Of a stretch of DNA of 64,000 bases, positions 1-10,214 are shown one piece after another. A model generated the notes under the pieces. That model worked only from the letters and a program-made list of their open reading frames with translations, was not told where the DNA came from and searched no databases. Each line of letters begins with the position of its first letter. Positions within the stretch are counted from its first letter, which is position 1. Origin of the DNA: Tetrapyrgos nigripes (Eukaryota > Basidiomycota > Agaricomycetes > Agaricales > Campanellaceae); NCBI GenBank assembly GCA_013368315.1, contig JAACJM010000022.1:434001-498000 (forward strand), read 5' to 3'. Both the position numbers and the translations under genes were made by a program.

Positions 1-1120
1 GGGCAGACGGGGCAGACGAGGCAGACGGGGCAGACGAGGCAGACGAGGCAGACGGAGCAGACGAGGCAGACGAGGCAGACGGAGCAGACGAGGCAGACGA
101 GGCAGACGGAGCAGACGAGGCAGACGAGGCAGACGGAGCAGACGAGGCAGACGAGGCAGACGAGGCAGACGAGGCAGACGGGGCAGACGAGGCAGACGAG
201 GCAGACGGAGCAGACGAGGCAGACGAGGCAGACGGAGCAGACGAGGCAGACGAGGCAGACGGAGCAGACGAGGCAGACGAGGCAGACGGAGCAGACGAGG
301 CAGACGAGGCAGACGAGGCAGACAGAGCAGACGAGGCAGACGAGGCAGACGAGGCAGACAGAGCAGACGAGGCAGACGAGGCAGACGAAGCAGACAGAGC
401 AGACGAGGCAGATGAGGCAGACAGAGCAGACAAGGCAGACAAGGCAGACAGAGCAGACAAGGCAGACAAGGCAGACAGAGCAGACAGAGCAGACAAGGCA
501 GACGAGGCAGACAGAGCAGACAAGGCAGACGAGGCAGGGCAGACGGAGCAGACCAGGCAGACAGAGGAGACGAGGCAGACCAGGCAGGGCAGACGGAGCA
601 GACGAGGCAGACGGAGCAGACGAGGCAGACGGAGCAGACGAGGCAGACGGAGCAGACGAGGCAGACGGAGCAGACGAGGCAGACGGAGCAGACAACGCAG
701 AAGGCAGACAGAGCAGACGAGGCAGACGAAGCAGACAGAGCAGACAAGGCAGACAAGGCAGACAGAGCAGACGAGGCAGACAGAGCAGACAAGGCAGACA
801 AGGCAGACCGAGCAGACAAGGCAGACAAGGCAGACAGAGCAGACAGAGCAGACAAGGCAGACAGAGCAGACAAGGCAGACGAGGCAGACAGAGCACACAA
901 GGCAGATGAGGCAGACAGAGCAGACGAGGCAGACAGAGCAGACGAGGCAGACGAGGCAGACGAGGCAGACAGAGCAGACGAGGCAGACGAGGCAGACAGA
1001 GCAGACAAGGCAGACAAGGCAGACAGAGCAGACAAAGCAGACAAGGCAGACAGAGCAGACAAGGCAGACGAGGCAGACGGGGCAGACAAGGCAGACAAGG
1101 CAGACGTAACAGACTGAGCA
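1..1120. repeat. 9-bp minisatellite (GAGGCAGAC family), T-poor
   Basis: The tract is built from 9-bp units of the type GAGGCAGAC, GGAGCAGAC, AGAGCAGAC and AAGGCAGAC. Higher-order structure is visible: about 40-310 repeats a 27-bp block (two GAGGCAGAC units plus one GGAGCAGAC), about 598-690 repeats an 18-bp block, and later parts alternate AGAGCAGAC with AAGGCAGAC. The + strand has almost no T. Because the unit is a multiple of three, long open frames exist in several phases (Asp-Glu-Ala, Arg-Gln-Thr or Gly-Arg-Arg repeats); these follow from the repeat and are not evidence of a protein. The array runs off the left window edge, so its full length is unknown. Confidence 0.95.
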
Positions 1121-1199
1121 GACGAAGATGACAAGGCAGACACAGTCCAGCCTGAGCTGTCTATTTATATTTAATCACATTTAATTGACCTGGTTGAAT

Positions 1200-2395
1200 G
1201 AATTCATTGTATTCCATCCTGTAAGTTTTCAGTAAGCCCTTCTGTATTACTTAATTGACATGCACTGCAAATCCATCCAACAAGTCTCTTGTAAGTCCAT
1301 TGGATATACATGATGACTTACAAAATAGTCACTTTTCAGTAAAGTCATTGTAATGTCTTGTGACTTACAAGTGTCTTACTGTGACCAGTCTGTCACACTG
1401 TATATTCTCCATTTAGCATGCAGGTTTTTTCCAGAGACTTACGAGATAGACTTTTAAAACCTGCATCTTGTAATTCCCTTGTAAAACCACAAGTCTTTCT
1501 AGGGTATTACTGTGACACAGCTGTCCCTCCGTAAATTCTGTGTAAATATGAGCAGTCTTACCCAAGACTTTCAAGTTCTACCTTCTGGTAAGTCCTCTGT
1601 AAATTTTACTTGGTTTACAAATTGTCTTACTGTGACATTATCTCACACTGAAATACCTTGGTATTTCAGTTCTGTTTTACAAGAAGACATACTGTGACAA
1701 AAAAGTCACCTTGTAATTCCACTGTATGCTCTTCAATGCTATACTGTGACAACGCCTCACACTGAAAGTCCATGGTATGTCCTTGCAGCTTACAATGGTC
1801 TTTCAGAATAGTCCTCATTTTTTGTCTATTTTGTAATACACTTGTAAGTCAAGCCAACTTACATATTGATTGGTTCCCCATAATACTCTTGTAATACTCC
1901 AGTAAGGCTGAGGATTTACCAGTGTTTGTAGCAAATCTTTCTTGTAATTCCTTCATAATACAGCTAGTCTTACAAGTGTATTACTGTGACTTGATTGTCA
2001 CTTTGTAAATTTCCTGCAGATTTTGCTTCCTTGTAAGTTCTTTGTAAATCTCTCTTGCCTTACTGTTTGTCATACTGTGATTATCTGTCACACTGAAATA
2101 CTCCAGTATTTCTTATGTGTCTTACTACATGACATATTGTGACAAAAAGTCACTCTGAAATTCCTGTGTAATTCCACAGTATATCCACCAAGGGTATACA
2201 GTGACAGCAAGTCACACTGAAAGTCCATGGTATTTCTTTGTGACTTACAATGGTCATACAAGGTTGTTCTAATTTTTTCTGTCTCTTGTAATACTAATGT
2301 ATGACAAGGAGTCTTACATATTGATTGGCTTGGTGTAATACTCTTGTAAAACCTCAGTAAAGCAGAGGATTTACAAGTGTTTGCACCCAGTGTTA
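1200..2395. repeat. Duplicated tract of short TTGTAA / ACTGTGAC words
   Basis: This AT-rich stretch reuses a small vocabulary of words: CTTGTAA, its complement TTACAAG, ACTGTGAC and GTCACACTG. On a larger scale about 1628-1955 and 2060-2395 are diverged copies of one another (both contain the CACTGAAAGTCCATGGTAT word and the ACATATTGATTGG word), with a period near 440 bp. I see no convincing coding exon. It may be the remains of a satellite or an old non-coding transposon. Confidence 0.75.
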
Positions 2396-2504
2396 CAGAT
2401 GAGTTTAATCAGTCCAGTGAAGGCGGCGGCACTTGACTTCGGTTGGTTTGCCTTGCTTTTGCGGCAATGGAACCAATTTTTCAGTTGCTGTGGAATGATC
2501 AGTC

Positions 2505-3113
2505 TCAGGCTCTCAGCATCCTCAGCGCTGGATATATTTTACTTACCACTCTTCCCTCCTCCTTTAATTTCCTCTGGTGTGCGTCACGCCATGTCCTCAA
2601 CTCGTCAAATTCCTCCTGAGACAAACCAGTCGCCTCTCTAGTCACCTCTTCTACTGCATCTGACTTCTCTGTAGTGGGTTTTGGCTTTGGCTCGATACAT
2701 GAGAATTCGTCAGGTACACCACCAGTGTGCCAAGGATACTTTTTGAACCAGCGCTCGTAAAAAGATGTAAGCCACTTTGTCTGCTCCTTCTTCTTGCTGA
2801 TTTCCAAATACCCAGCCAGCTCTGCGTTTGCATACGCGTAATACTCTCCTTGAAGCTTTCCTTGATTTCCACATTTATTTTTCTCGGTAGTACCAGATGC
2901 CGTGCCACCATATTTCTTGGCGCCAGCTGAGGAGGCGTCTTTGGTCAACATATTGGAGGTATTCATTAGAGCTGATGTGACAGGAATTTCGCCAGGGCTT
3001 GGGGAATTATTGCTTGTTGGAGTCTCCACTGTTGCACTGATGTGGATGGTTGGGGTAGATTGGCTCTCAGCGGGAGTGTGAGGGTTGGTAAAATTGGTTT
3101 GCACAGCGGGCAT
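2505..3113 (-). CDS. Hypothetical protein, 202 aa, lineage-type
   Basis: A single open frame begins at an ATG (3111-3113) and reads 202 codons. The first 65 residues are rich in Ser, Thr, Pro and Asn and probably disordered. The middle is charged and aromatic, with KKKEQTKWLTSFYERWFKKY at about residues 106-125 followed by PWHTGG. The end is Lys/Glu-rich. A charged stretch followed by a W/F-rich WF-x-K-(F/Y)-P box recalls many Agaricomycete hypothetical proteins found near transposable elements, but that is an impression and not a domain match. No signal peptide or membrane segment is visible. Neighbours on both sides are repeats, so it could be part of a decayed element. Confidence 0.5.
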   Translation of the reverse strand: MPAVQTNFTNPHTPAESQSTPTIHISATVETPTSNNSPSPGEIPVTSALMNTSNMLTKDASSAGAKKYGGTASGTTEKNKCGNQGKLQGEYYAYANAELAGYLEISKKKEQTKWLTSFYERWFKKYPWHTGGVPDEFSCIEPKPKPTTEKSDAVEEVTREATGLSQEEFDELRTWRDAHQRKLKEEGRVVSKIYPALRMLRA

Positions 3114-3330
3114 GGTGTGTAAGACTCAGAAGTAGTAAAGGGTATCAGGCTCGCTACGCTATTCTTTTCAGACATTTTTTTTTTTTTTCGGTAGCCCTAG
3201 GATCATACAACTTAGGCCGTAATCAAATATAACTTGTGGCACATTTGTGCTCACAGTCAACAGAAAGTCCGAAAAACAAAAAGAAAGTATATATTCATAG
3301 ACTACTCGTTCATTGTGAAGTCCAAAAAAA

Positions 3331-4060
3331 AGAAGTATATATTCATTTACTACTCCTCGCCCTGTAAACTTTCATCGGTTGGAGTCTCCAGACATGAAAA
3401 CCACTCCTCTGCCTCAGTAACTGAATTAACCCGTTTGACAAAAGGAACCAATGCCTGAAGTTGTGCCTCATCGAGGATTGCATCTGCTGCATCACTGGGG
3501 CAAAAAAAAAAAACTGATCAGTTTATTTTTTTTCAACCATGTGGACTAATGAAGATATACTTACACACTGGTAACGACCGTGTTCTCGCCGTTGACGCTT
3601 ATTGCCCAATAAACTGGAGGTAGAATATTGTCAGAGAAGTATATATTCATTTACTACTCCTCGCCCTGTAAACTTTCATCGGTTGGAGTCTCCAGACGTG
3701 AAAACCACTCCTCTGCCTCAGTAACTGAATTAACCTGTTTGACAAAAGGAACCAATGCCCGAAGTTGTGCCTCATCGAGGATTGCAGTAAACTTTCATCG
3801 GTTGGAGTCTCCAGATGTGAAAACCACTCCTCTGCCTCAGTAACTGAATTAACCTGTTTGACAAACGGAACCAATGCCCGAAGTTGTGCCTCATCGAGGA
3901 TTGCATCTGCTGCATCACTGGGGCAAAAAAAAAAACTGATCAGTTTATTTTTTTTCAACCATGTGGACTAATGAAGATATACTTACACACTGGTAACGAC
4001 CGTGTTCTCGCCGTTGACACTTATTGCCCAATAAACTGGAGGTAGAATATTGTCAGTGCC
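3331..4060. repeat. Tandem duplication of a terminal exon and intron
   Basis: About 3331-3633 and 3634-4055 are near-identical copies of one segment holding the last coding exon, its preceding intron (with an A-run and TGATCAGTTTATT) and the end of the exon before it. The second copy also contains an inner duplication of about 120 bp (3660-3785 against 3786-3905). The copies differ by only a few substitutions, so the event looks recent. Confidence 0.85.
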
Positions 4061-4666
4061 ACGGGCTGGTGAGGCTGCACCAAACAATGCATGTGCCACT
4101 CTGCACCTTGACGGCGTTCGGGGTTGACTTGGAGAAGGAGGAGGTGAAGGAGCACTTGTCACCTTTTTACCAGGGACATGTTTAAAGGAAGCTGCATGAG
4201 GAGGGGGAGTAAATGCCCGGGGCAATACCTCTTGGGCATTCTCGTAGTAGGAGCCATCTACAAACTCCTGTCCATGAGCATGCACGGCGAGACAGTTCTG
4301 TCTCCAGCCATGCAAAGCATCTTCGTAGGTCAGAAAACTCTCATGTCGGGCCAGAGAGACTCCCTGAGTACGGGCACTGGTATCAGCCCTACCAGTTCAT
4401 TAGTGTAATTCTCAGATCAGACAAAAGAATCATACTCACCAAGTTGTATAACACCCTGGAGTTTGACCAGTATAGACGTTATACCATTTTTTCTGCTTGA
4501 ATACTTTCTGACTGGCAGCCTGGGACCTGCTGTCGTACAAACGAGGCACACAAGTGGCCCTCTTCGAAGTTGGTTGGTCATCTGGCAAAGACATGCTGGA
4601 TATAACATCCGTCAGATCCTCCAAGTCTTGCCACATCTCGAGAGAGTTTGTGCTGGGTCTTTTCAT
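3647..4666 (-). CDS. RNase H1 N-terminal (viroplasmin-like) domain protein, altered 3' end
   Basis: Predicted exons are 4666-4440, 4388-3987 and 3917 onward, with GTGAGT and GTAAGT donors and frame-consistent acceptors. Exon 1 ends in KKWYNVYTGQTPGCYTTW; across the splice follow an SLARHESFLTYEDALHGW stretch. This is the pattern of the small RNase H1 hybrid-binding domain (KWYxVxxGxxPGIYxSW...G...F.T.EEA). The family binds RNA/DNA hybrid or dsRNA; in basidiomycetes the domain also occurs in proteins without a nuclease, and no RNase H catalytic domain is seen here. A Pro/Ser-rich region follows. The last exon (DAADAILDEAQLRALVPF...) runs into a 120-bp internal duplication that shifts the frame, so the native ending, visible in the other copy at about 3346-3497, is lost. 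Confidence 0.6.
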
Positions 4667-4714
4667 CGCCGGGATTGGAAGGGTAATGGTGGAAGAAGAA
4701 CAAAATGCCACCAA

Positions 4715-5479
4715 CCTCGCTACATTGTGTGCACAAGCAAAACCAAAGTGAAAAGGTCACGATATATGCCCCTGTTTAATTCGGATTGGAGAACGGCATA
4801 GTTCTGACTCTCGCAGGCACGGGATCATCCCTGGGTAAATCATTTCTTGGAACTTGAATGTGCGTTGAACTAATCAAGGTAAAGTTAGGGGTAAAGTTAG
4901 GGGAGGTTAACGTGTGTTGAATATACGTTTTCATCTGATGCCCCATCTGCCAGAAAAAGTGCCCAAAAATAACCTCACCCCTGGCATCTTTGACGCATTG
5001 TGGTACATAAAAGAGCGGCGTGGACTCGCACAGTGGTGGCAGCTGCCCTCATGATCCCTGGCATCATTGACACGTAGTATTCCTCGTGTAGTTGCTCAAG
5101 TGGCAGATTGACATAGGGATACTACAATCTAGAGGATTTTAATTGAGAACTCACCACGTTACACCCATGACCAGTTGTCTGTGTAAGTATCAGGATGAGC
5201 ATGTAGAGATCAATTCAGTAATTTGAAGAGGATTAGAACGGATCGCTGGACAATGATTTCATGTTGGGACAAAATATTCAAGACAGAGGTTCCCAATGCG
5301 CATCTTGATGAAATTCGCAAAAGGTATACTAAGTAACACGGATGCTCTGGAACGAATAAACAGATTGATAAGCATACATTATACAGCAAGATGAAGACTC
5401 ACCAACTATCAGTAATTCCCTGGTGTGTAAGAGTCTTTCATGCCCTTCGACGTTCCTTCTCTTTCCAAGCTAATTGCTC
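4715..5479. other. No gene seen
   Basis: There is no open frame with good coding character on either strand. A short direct repeat GTAAAGTTAGGG occurs twice near 4878-4905. Nothing else was recognised. Confidence 0.5.
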
Positions 5480-5859
5480 TCAGTGAATTTCACGGTAACG
5501 ACGCTGGGCCTCCCGGTGTCGAGCTCGGAAATGCTCTTGTTGTTCTACGGTCAGATTAGAAAAGGCTTGGCGACGTCTTAGATGCATGTCAGGCTTAGCA
5601 TAGTCGAAGTAAATAAATACAATACTTGCTGTTCATTGCGGACGCAAGCTTTCAAGATTCGTTGTGCTTGGTGCCTAACCAACAAAACTAGTCAATATGT
5701 GCTGATGAGCGAGGAAATAGAAGGTCATACTCACTTTTTGTAGTCAGCTCTGTCCCTTATATGCTTCTTTCTACGTTGGCATCGGTCCTTGTACCAGCCT
5801 ATGTAGTCGAAGTCGTTGTTGTTAGAGTCAGCGCTAGCGTGCTGGTGGTCCGAGTCCAT
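5480..5859 (-). CDS. Small spliced basic protein, about 95 aa
   Basis: I do not recognise the family. The gene is supported by three exons that join in frame: 5859-5735 (ATG at 5857-5859), 5674-5626 and 5593-5480, with GTGAGT and GTATTG donors, ..TTAG and ..CTAAG acceptors, and lengths of 125, 49 and 114 nt (288 in total, divisible by three). The product starts MDSDHQHASADSNNND, is strongly basic in the middle (WYKDRCQRRKKHIRDR) and ends in a probable charged helix (RARHREAQRRYREIH). A compact Arg-rich, helix-forming protein suggests nucleic-acid binding or a fragment of an element-borne protein; this is inference. It is too short per exon to appear as one long frame. Confidence 0.5.
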
Positions 5860-6019
5860 GTTAATTAGCACTGCCACACGTGCCTACTGATAGTGCTTGC
5901 TGGCAAGCCCCTATCTGAATATCACCATTTCTCTTATATGCAACTTTGGCTTCAACGTTCTTTTATGGTACTCTGGTAGCTTTCAAGTGATCAGATACAT
6001 ACATTTCAGTCACATAGAT

Positions 6020-6390
6020 TCATCTATGCTAAAAGAACTGGGGAAATGTAAGCATGAGGTATCTTAGGTATCTTATAAAAAATAATCTCGTTGCAGCTTG
6101 CTACAGTCTTTCATTACTCAACTTCATTAAAGGTATGACCCTACGACATATTTATGGAATCATAACTGTAGCATACATTAAAAGAACTGGAGAAATGTAA
6201 GCATGAGGTATCTTAGGTATCTTATAAGAAATAATCTCGTTGCAGCTTGCTTCAGTCTTTCATTACTCAACTTCATTAAAGGTATGACCCTACAACATCT
6301 TTATGGAGTCCTAACTTTAGTTTACATTTCAGTGACATAGATTCACTTGTACTAAAAGAACTGTGGAAATGTAAGTGTCTGCATGAGGTG
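6020..6390. repeat. Tandem repeat, about 149-bp unit, 2 to 3 copies
   Basis: The segment beginning with TAAAAGAACTGG near 6030 returns near 6179 almost unchanged for about 130 bp, including GAGGTATCTTAGGTATC and ATTACTCAACTTCATTAAAG. A third partial copy begins near 6353. The array lies just upstream of the KDZ transposase gene and may be subterminal sequence of that element. Confidence 0.75.
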
Positions 6391-6520
6391 TTGCTCTTGC
6401 TCTACGCAGGTTTTAAGGAAAGCCGTGGTGATATTCAGATATTTACTGCCTCTAGATAAATAGGGACGATTTTTTTACGTGATGTACAAAACCCTCACTC
6501 CCTGATCCAGCTTCATCCTC

Positions 6521-9415
6521 ATGTATCATCGTGTCAGACAGCAAGGCAGAAACAATGTCCAGAAAATTTCTCTCAGTGACGCTCTTCAAGGCAAATCAAC
6601 TATCTCTAAACCAACAGCTTCTTCAGAAGAGATCTCCCAGGACGGACGTCGTGTGAAACGCAAAGCTATGGAGGTTGAAATGCCGTTGGAATTGAAGAAA
6701 CTGTGTAAGGCTCAGCGCGCCCAATTTTTGGATCAACTTCGAGACTATTCTTTCGGGGATTCATATGAAGCAGCTCTTGGCAACATTGCAGATGAAGATC
6801 TGCCTCATGCTGTGGATGACACAACACCAAATGTGGTGGTTGTCGAGGAACGTAGAAATTGTCGACGTTACCTGAGTTCAGTGAGTCATCCTTCAAAGAG
6901 GTTTTTTGTTTGAAAACTCTTGCTAATTTATATTGGTCTGTAATAGGATGAACCTCTTAAGGAGTGGACTCCATTCCGAGATGAATATCTCGCTGAGCTA
7001 CTCAGAGGCGAGGGAAGAGGGGATGTGGATGTAGAGGCCTGCTATATCTGTGAGGGTGCAGCCCTAGATGATGAATCGGCGGCCCTTTACCGATGTAAGT
7101 CGGGCTGCATGGTCCCTGGACTTTTATGCAAGCAGTGCTGCCTAGATATTCACAAGTATAGGCCACTGGATCTCATTGAGGTGCGTGATGGCTTAATCTC
7201 TCGTGTCAATGTGTTGATAAATGTGGGCAGAAATGGAATGGGAGTTTCTTTCAGGAATTAACTTTGAAGTCGATGGGTCTCGTTGTACGCCTAGGCCACC
7301 AAAAGGATGTCAAATGCTTACATCCGCATTGCGTTCAGTCGTTTACAGTCATCCATACTAATGGGGTGCATGACGTTGCTATGGAATTTTGCGATTGTGC
7401 CGAGAAGGCACGGTGGGGCAAATACAGAACACAGCTTCTCTGGCGGAATTGGTTTCCCGCCACTCATCTTGAACCTCGCAGCTGTGCAACATTTGAGGCT
7501 TTGAATGTGTTCCATGTAATGACCCTTCAAGGGAAAGTAACCACATACGATTATTACAATGGGACGGAAAAGCTCAGGAACAATCATGGTCTGTGCGTTA
7601 TCAAGGTTGGGACAATTCAGTCAAATGAACATAGAGAATGCTGATTTGAATTGGACCATCAGGATCAGTACAAACCATTCGCGAGAATGGTGCGGGAATG
7701 GAGGGATTTGAAGATGCTGAAGCGTTCGGGTGCTGGGAACGATGCATCAAAACCGATAGAGTTGATTGCTCCTGGTAGCTTGGCTGTTAGATGTCCGGCT
7801 TGTCCTTGGCCTGAAGTAAACTTGCCAGAAGATTGGGAGGACGGTGCACCAGATTTGAGGTTGAGTTTTCTTTCACAAATTTGTCCAGATATCTCTGACA
7901 GATTCTGTCTTCATTTTCTAGGTTTAGATATTGGCTGTTTCTTGCCATTGACGCTTGTTTTAGACTGAAACGACGACAAGTGTCTTCTCAAGAAAAGGAT
8001 CCAGGTTTACATACAGGAAAAGCTTACTTTGTGGAGCCAAAAGAATATGATAAGGTGGGTAGCCACAATTCCGACGCAGATGGAGGTATGAAGTTCTTCT
8101 GTGGTCTATCGCTTAACTGAAATAATTTTGATCTTTAGACATGTACATGTAATCGATTGAGTTCTATCAATCAAGCTAACACGAGAAATTGTGCGGGTTA
8201 CGCCGCCAGTGGTGTAGGTATCTGCGTTTGCACTCAACACGAGTTTGTACAACCAAATGGTGCTGTGGACCTTCAAGAGGGTGAAAAGTATGCTAATATG
8301 GATTATGCTGCTGCATCCACCATGCATCATCATAAACCAAAAATCACCAAAGTATGGTCTTACGATATAGCGTGTCAATGGTGTATACACCTTATTGAAC
8401 ACTTGAAACGGCTGCCACCTTTGATCCGCCTCAATCTGGCTCTGCAAATAATTTATTTTTGTTGTCCCCAAGTTGCATATCTATGGACGTCAAATTGCCT
8501 GCTTACTCTTATTTTCATTGAACTGGTTATGGGGAGCGGGTCAGACAGATGGTGATGGTGTTGAGCGGACATGGGGCCATATGGGCCCTGTTGCCACAAG
8601 TACACGCGATATGGGTCCTGGGTCAAGACATGATATGCTGGATAACCATTGGGGTCATTGGAATTGGGTGAAGTTAGTTGGCCTCGGTGAGAATTTGATT
8701 TGAATTTCGTATTGAACTTTACATGTTGACACATCATATACTTACTATTAGGTCCTCTGCTTCTTCGGAGATTGTTGACTGCAATCTCTGAGCAGATAGT
8801 ACATAAACGTGCTCTTAAAGAGTTTACTGAAGCTCAAAATGCTCAGGACAATGACACGACTCGAACGGCACAGTGGGAGAGTATGATCAAGGAATGGGAG
8901 TCTGAATTGGCACTACGAGCAAAGTCTCGGACTAAGCCTAATCCATACGAGGTCCCAGAGTCAGGTATGAATTCCCTATGTTCATTTAATAATTCATCAT
9001 TACTCAAAATGTATAGGATTAACCGAGAATGACATCAAATTGGCATTACTCGAGCAAGAGGTGGTGGCAGAGGCAAATGGCTCGATTTCTGTACATGCAG
9101 TGAGCCCTGCCAACTTCATCTCGCTGGGATTAGAACTTGAGGACCAGCAGTAAGTACCATCAATTTGGTGGAGGAGGAAACAAGGAAACTCACGATGTGG
9201 TAGGCGACATTTGAAATTGGATATTAAAGGCAAAACATTCGAGACTGTGGTCCAGAAAACTACATTACTACAACGGCGTACCAAACTTGTCTGTGGAATA
9301 GGAAAGTTCCGATCAATCCAGCAAACTTACATGCCAGCAGCACTCATTCTTCTGCAGGCATCCGCTGCTGCCAATAAGGAGTTACAGCCTGAGGATATCA
9401 AGCTGTACCTGCCGT
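6521..9415 (+). pseudogene. KDZ (Kyakuja-Dileera-Zisupton) transposase, frameshifted and 3'-truncated
   Basis: Predicted exons are 6521-6880, 6947-7180, 7231-7605, 7663-7859, 7922-8054, 8139-8686, 8752-8964, 9017-9149 and 9204 onward; most junctions keep frame. After a basic N-terminus comes the CxC cysteine cluster (C-x2-C...YRCKSGC...LLCKQCCLDIH), then hallmark KDZ blocks: GHQ..C, FCDCAEKAR, WFPATHLEPRSCATFEAL, ARMVREWRDLKMLKR, RCPACPWPEVNLP, LFLAIDACFRLKRR, YDIACQWC, GAGQTDGDGVERTW, STRDMGPGSRHDMLDNHW. The enzyme would move a DNA transposon. The copy is broken: an extra T in the run 8456-8460 shifts the frame before VPKLHIYGRQ, and homology stops abruptly at KLYLPS (about 9415), where pyrimidine-rich DNA begins and the usual C-terminal coiled region is missing. 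Confidence 0.88.
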
Positions 9416-10100
9416 CTACCTATTTCCCTTTACTACCTATTTCCCACTTCATTTACTTTTAACCCTATAAACGTCAACCATTTCCCATCATTATCTATAG
9501 TTACCATCTCTACAGATCTATGACTCACACTCTTATTTCCTCCGCTTCCTATCTCCACAGACGTTCTCACTGTCAATCACTCCTTATGATCCAGTACCTT
9601 CATCTATCCATATTTAACTCATTACTCTCTCGCCCTTGACGTTTCCACATGATACCATCTATTATTACTTACTCTTTCCCATCTGTTCACATTCTACTTA
9701 TATACCGGTGATCTTTGTAACCTATTCCTTAGTTCGTTCACTTCGTCTCCGCTCCGTACTATTACTACGCAGTGTAGAGCCTAGTCAGCTTACTACTTCT
9801 TTCTCTATCTCTCTCTTTATCAAATCTACTCTCTTGTAACCCGCTCTCTCGTATTGTGTGACTTGGGTGGTTATCGAGTGTACTGACAGTCTTGACACTT
9901 GAACGAACTCCCATACACCCACCTCACAAACTCAACATAAATCCTTCCATCGTGTTAAACCTTCTTATTATCCTATCCTTCCCCTACGGTGCTGCAGAAG
10001 CCCAGCAACTCTACCCTGTGTGAGGAGCCTCACAGGTTGGCAGGCGTGAACTGCTCAAGGAGCCGTTACACGAGGTCATCCCCCGTCTACACACTCTAGA
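9416..10100. other. Pyrimidine-rich DNA replacing the KDZ 3' end
   Basis: The + strand is dominated by C and T to about 9840 and has no coding character. It begins exactly where the KDZ reading frame stops making sense, so it is either an inserted element (for example an LTR fragment) or a rearrangement junction. No matching direct repeat was found to prove an LTR. Confidence 0.45.
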
Positions 10101-10214
10101 CTCTGGCCCAGGCCCACAATGTTGTTTTAAGTATTAGCCATGTCGAGGTGTCAAGACGAGAGGATGATGAAGTCAATCATGAAGTCGATGGTTGGGACTT
10201 GAAGTAATAGCGCT

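Noticed and set aside
1..1120. Long open frames (Asp-Glu-Ala or Arg-Gln-Thr repeats) as a repeat protein; also telomere or CRISPR array
   Set aside because: The frames stay open only because the unit is 9 bp; several phases are open at once. The unit is not a telomere repeat, and there are no spacers.
9416..10100. Pyrimidine-rich block as an LTR
   Set aside because: No second copy, primer-binding site or target duplication was found within the window.
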